A stretch of DNA of 34,766 nucleotides from Chloroflexota bacterium (lineage in GTDB: Bacteria; Chloroflexota; Limnocylindria; Limnocylindrales; CSP1-4). Every line of letters begins with the position of its first letter. Positions within the stretch are counted from its first letter, which is position 1. Below, one piece after another: positions 32,204-34,766 of the stretch. The stretch lies in contig JAKAMV010000012.1 in the NCBI GenBank assembly GCA_021812735.1, forward strand, positions 1 to 34,766. The letters are read 5' to 3'. The notes beneath the pieces are model-generated. The model saw only the letters and a program-made list of their open reading frames with translations, ran no database searches and was not told where the DNA came from. The translations under genes and the position numbers were made by a program.

Positions 32204-33421
32204 TCAGGCCTTGGCGAGCATGCCCAGCAGGCGGTCGGCCAGTGCGTCGGCGAAGGCCGCGTCGTTGACATGGAGGTCGAGTTCGACGAGGTCCACCCTG
32301 GCGCGGTCGAGGTTCGCCCGGAGGGCGTCGAACAGGGCGGCGTCGGCCACCGGGTCGTGGAACGGCATGCCCTCGGCGTCGATCATGCTCACGCCCCGCA
32401 GGGGGATGAACAGGGAGGTCGGGCCGGTCGCCGCGTTGAGCTTGCCGGCGATGATCTCGCCGAGTCGGCGGCACTCATCGGGCGTCGTCCGCATCAGCGT
32501 GACCTGCGGGTTGTGGACGTACAGATTCCGCTCTCGGAACTGCGCCGGCACGGTCTCCCTGGGGCCGAAGTTGACCATATCGAGCGCGCCGAGCGAGACC
32601 ACCTGGGGAATGCCCGCCCTGGCCGCGGCGTCGAGGCGAGTCGACCCCGCGGACAGGACGCCGCCGACGAGCTCATCGCACCACTCGGTGGTGGTGACGT
32701 CGGCGACGCCGGCCACGAACCCGTCGGCGATCAGCGACTCCATGGCCCGGCCACCGCTGCCGGTCGCGTGGAAGACCAGCATCTCAAAGCCGGCCGACTC
32801 GATGCGCTCGCGGACGCGGTCGACGCACGGGGTGGTGACGCCGAACATCGTGGCGGCCACCAGCGGCAACTGCCCCGCCGCGCCCGTCTCCTGCTCCGCC
32901 ATGCCGCAGATGGCGCCGGCAGCGTTGGCCAGGACGCGGCGCGAGACGCGGTTGAGGCCGGCCACGTCGACCACGGAGTACGTCATCGTGATGTCCTTCA
33001 CGTCGACGTAGGGGGCGACGTTGCCCGACGCCATCGTCGAGACGATGAGCTTGGGCATCCCGACCGGGAGGGCCTGCATCGCCGTCGCGCCGATGGAGGT
33101 CCCGCCCGAACCGCCCATGGCGAAGACGGCATCGAACTCGCCTGCCGCGAGCATCTCGAGGGCCAGGGCACGGGCGCCGAGGCCCATGATCTCCAGCGCG
33201 TGCCCCCGGTCGCGTCGTTCGCGCAGCTCGGCCAGGCTGCCTCCTCCCGCCTCCGCGGTCTTCGCCGAGCGGCCGTCCGGCTCGAATGCCGGCTCGCCCA
33301 GGACCCCGGCGTCGAGCACGATCGTCCGATGGCCACGCGCCAGGATGAGGTCGCGCACGTAGGCGTACTCCCGACCCTTGGTGTCCAGCGTGCCGATCAA
33401 CAGGATGGTCTTCGCCGCCAT
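32204..33421 (-). CDS. Tm-1-like ATP-binding protein (UPF0261)
   Basis: This 405-residue protein of the UPF0261/Tm-1-like family has a first alpha/beta domain starting [20 protein letters not shown] at residue 5, typical of the family. A Gly/Ser loop, [26 protein letters not shown], lies near residue 101, and [15 protein letters not shown] lies near 217. In tomato Tm-1 this domain binds viral replicase and ATP; in bacteria the gene occurs beside the TIM-barrel partner in catabolic clusters. The ATG at 33421 is four bases after AAGGAGG. The TIM-barrel gene starts 26 bp after its stop, so the two subunits are co-expressed. Confidence 0.9.
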   Translation of the reverse strand: MAAKTILLIGTLDTKGREYAYVRDLILARGHRTIVLDAGVLGEPAFEPDGRSAKTAEAGGGSLAELRERRDRGHALEIMGLGARALALEMLAAGEFDAVFAMGGSGGTSIGATAMQALPVGMPKLIVSTMASGNVAPYVDVKDITMTYSVVDVAGLNRVSRRVLANAAGAICGMAEQETGAAGQLPLVAATMFGVTTPCVDRVRERIESAGFEMLVFHATGSGGRAMESLIADGFVAGVADVTTTEWCDELVGGVLSAGSTRLDAAARAGIPQVVSLGALDMVNFGPRETVPAQFRERNLYVHNPQVTLMRTTPDECRRLGEIIAGKLNAATGPTSLFIPLRGVSMIDAEGMPFHDPVADAALFDALRANLDRARVDLVELDLHVNDAAFADALADRLLGMLAKA

Positions 33422-33502
33422 ACGGCCTCCTTCCGCCCGACTGGCCGCCGGGCTGAATTCCGATGGGGACGCCCTCGGACTGACAATGACCCGCGGCTGG
33501 GG

Positions 33503-34567
33503 TCAGGGGTTGACGATGATCTTGATGGCGCCACTCGCCCGATCGTTGAAGGTGTCGATCGCCTGCTGGTACTGCTCGAGCGGGAAGCGGTGGGTGATCA
33601 GCTCCTTGACGCGAACCCGGCCCTGCTCCACGAGCGGCAGGACGCGACGCATCTCGCCTGCCGACGCCCGCGAGCCGACGAGCTCCACCTCGTCGAGGAC
33701 GAGTCGCTGGAGGTTGATCGCGACCCCCTCGGTGGGGATTCCGACCGCAGCCACCAGGCCGCCGCGGCGGGCGATCGCGAGCGCCGCGTTGACCATCTCG
33801 GGAACGCCGGCGCACTCGAGCACCACGTCGGCGCCGAGGCCGCCGTTGCGCGAGCGCGCGGCAGCGATGGCGTCGCCAGTGGTGCTGTCGACGGTGTCGA
33901 AGCCGAGGGCCGCCGCCTTCGCGAGCCGGTACCCGCGCCCGACCACGACCACCCTCGCCGCGCCCATCGCCAGTGCGCAGTCGGCGGCCAGCAGGCCGAT
34001 CGTCCCGGCGCCGGTGATCGCGACGGTGTCGCCGGGCCGGACACCGCCGCGGACCGCCACGTGGAGCGCGATCGAGGCTGGGTCGATGAGCGCGCCCTGG
34101 TCGAAGGAGAGGCCGTCGGGCAGCCTGAAGATCGTCTTGATGCCCTGGACGACGTAGGTGGCGTCCGCGCCCTGCTGGTTGTGGCCGTATTGGCGGTGGA
34201 GGCCCGGCCTGCCGTAGTTCTCGCACAGGTTGTAGCGGCCCTCGACGCACTTCTGGCAGACGCCGCAGGCGTCGTGCGAGGTGCCGGCCACGCGCTCGCC
34301 GACCCGCCAGCCGTAGCCCTCGGCGCCCGGTCCCAGCGCCGCGATCTCGCCTGCCCACTCGTGGCCCGGGATGAACGGGAAGGACGGCGGCCAGAAACCC
34401 GGGTAGTCGCCGTGGATGAGATGGGCGTCGGTGCCGCAGATGGACACCGCGCGAACCCGGGCGAGGACCTCGTTGCGCCCCGGCTCGGGCACCGGGGCCT
34501 CGAGGACCTCCAGCACGTTCGGGGCCTGGACGACGAGGGCCTTCATCGTTGCGGGCAGGGCGGTCAC
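33503..34567 (-). CDS. Zinc-dependent medium-chain alcohol dehydrogenase (sorbitol/threonine dehydrogenase-like)
   Basis: This 354-residue cytosolic dehydrogenase oxidises a polyol or other secondary alcohol with NAD(P). The catalytic zinc ligands are Cys44 (SICGTDAH) and His69-Glu70 (GHEWAGE). The structural zinc lobe has Cys101, 104, 107 and 115 (CGVCQKCVEGRYNLC). The coenzyme fold has ITGAGTIGLLAADCA. Start GTG 34567 is preferred over ATG 34546 because GGAGGAA lies eight bases upstream of it. It is the first gene of the operon with Tm-1-like and PEP-hydrolase-like proteins. Operator site 4 (34624-34634) lies 57 bp upstream. Confidence 0.94.
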   Translation of the reverse strand: MTALPATMKALVVQAPNVLEVLEAPVPEPGRNEVLARVRAVSICGTDAHLIHGDYPGFWPPSFPFIPGHEWAGEIAALGPGAEGYGWRVGERVAGTSHDACGVCQKCVEGRYNLCENYGRPGLHRQYGHNQQGADATYVVQGIKTIFRLPDGLSFDQGALIDPASIALHVAVRGGVRPGDTVAITGAGTIGLLAADCALAMGAARVVVVGRGYRLAKAAALGFDTVDSTTGDAIAAARSRNGGLGADVVLECAGVPEMVNAALAIARRGGLVAAVGIPTEGVAINLQRLVLDEVELVGSRASAGEMRRVLPLVEQGRVRVKELITHRFPLEQYQQAIDTFNDRASGAIKIIVNP

Positions 34568-34623
34568 GGCGTCGGTTCCTCCGGCGTGCGCGGGCGCAGG
34601 GTTTGGCGGCGCCCAAGCGATGA

Positions 34624-34634
34624 TCGATTATCGA
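34624..34634. promoter_or_regulatory. Operator site 4, TCGATTATCGA
   Basis: This perfect match to the TCGATNATCGA palindrome lies upstream of the zinc dehydrogenase operon. On the minus strand it contains GATAAT, a possible -10, although no convincing -35 is seen. The remaining bases to the window end (34635-34766) hold no gene that I can support. Confidence 0.7.
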
Positions 34635-34766
34635 ACGGAATGGCCGCGCTGCGCTAGGGGGTTCACGGGCTTGCCGGACCGGTCGCCGACCCGCGTGCCC
34701 GTCGGGCGGGCGTCCCTCCGCCGCGCCGCTGCGCGCGCCCGCGCGCCGCTTCCCACGCCGCTGCCG

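Noticed and set aside
32195..34657. 820-codon open frame on the plus strand antisense to the Tm-1-like and dehydrogenase genes
   Set aside because: It is His/Arg/Asp-rich without recognisable motifs. The minus-strand genes have ribosome sites and conserved active sites.
1..34766. tRNA, rRNA, insertion sequence or phage genes
   Set aside because: I found no cloverleaf-like sequence, transposase or integrase motif on reading both strands. All sizeable genes are metabolic, transport or regulatory.
34635..34766. Partial gene at the right edge
   Set aside because: The last 132 bases are a GC-rich run with no supported reading frame or family motif. They may be the leader of a gene outside the window.

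Overview
The window is very GC-rich (by eye about 70%), nearly fully coding, and rich in catabolic genes. The ABC substrate-binding lipoprotein has a Cys lipobox followed by a Ser/Ala/Pro-rich linker. Together with GGAGG-type ribosome sites, ATGA-coupled genes and the mix of families, this suggests a free-living heterotrophic soil or freshwater bacterium. A Chloroflexota of the Limnocylindria kind is my best guess and an actinobacterium is the main alternative. This is inference, because there is no rRNA or tRNA in the window.

Region 1 (9-8373, all +) is a sugar uptake and breakdown operon: deoxyribose-phosphate aldolase (deoC), a Gfo/Idh/MocA oxidoreductase, a SIS-domain phosphosugar protein, a sugar ABC importer (binding lipoprotein, double ATPase, two permeases) and a ROK sugar kinase. 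A perfect 15-bp hairpin sits between the binding-protein and ATPase genes. A repeat-containing convergent intergenic region follows.

Region 2 (8628-12813) is a divergent unit. A large FMN/4Fe-4S/FAD ene-reductase of the 2,4-dienoyl-CoA reductase/BaiCD type (-) faces an AraC-family regulator translationally coupled to a double-GNAT acetyltransferase (+). Between them lie two 15-nt direct repeats 21 bp apart, as expected for AraC-type operators. A repeat- and palindrome-rich spacer (12814-13111) closes the region.

Region 3 (13112-34634) looks like one large catabolic regulon in several transcription units: SDR + metallo-beta-lactamase-fold hydrolase (-); GntR/FCD regulator 1 + tyrosine-phosphatase-like protein (+); a small membrane protein (-); GntR/FCD regulator 2 (+); cupin + split transketolase (-); a seven-gene operon (+) with a PEP-utilising mobile-domain protein, an HPr-kinase-like P-loop protein, a three-subunit molybdenum hydroxylase, a cyclase-family hydrolase and a PPDK-like protein; a GNAT gene (-); and zinc alcohol dehydrogenase + Tm-1-like + PEP-hydrolase-like genes (-). 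The short palindrome TCGATNATCGA, or a one-mismatch version, occurs at the head of five of these units, in several cases directly on a recognisable promoter. The two GntR regulators have nearly identical DNA-recognition helices, so they probably share these sites.

The most novel part is 20656-30119. Dikinase functions appear to be split over two proteins: one has a phosphohistidine domain but no ATP-grasp, and the other has ATP-grasp plus phosphohistidine domains but no PEP/pyruvate barrel. They bracket a P-loop kinase-like gene, a molybdenum hydroxylase and a ring-opening-type hydrolase. I infer a pathway in which an unknown substrate is phosphorylated, hydroxylated and hydrolysed, with the products passed to dehydrogenases, transketolase and the Tm-1/PEP-hydrolase pair. 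The substrate cannot be read from the sequence.
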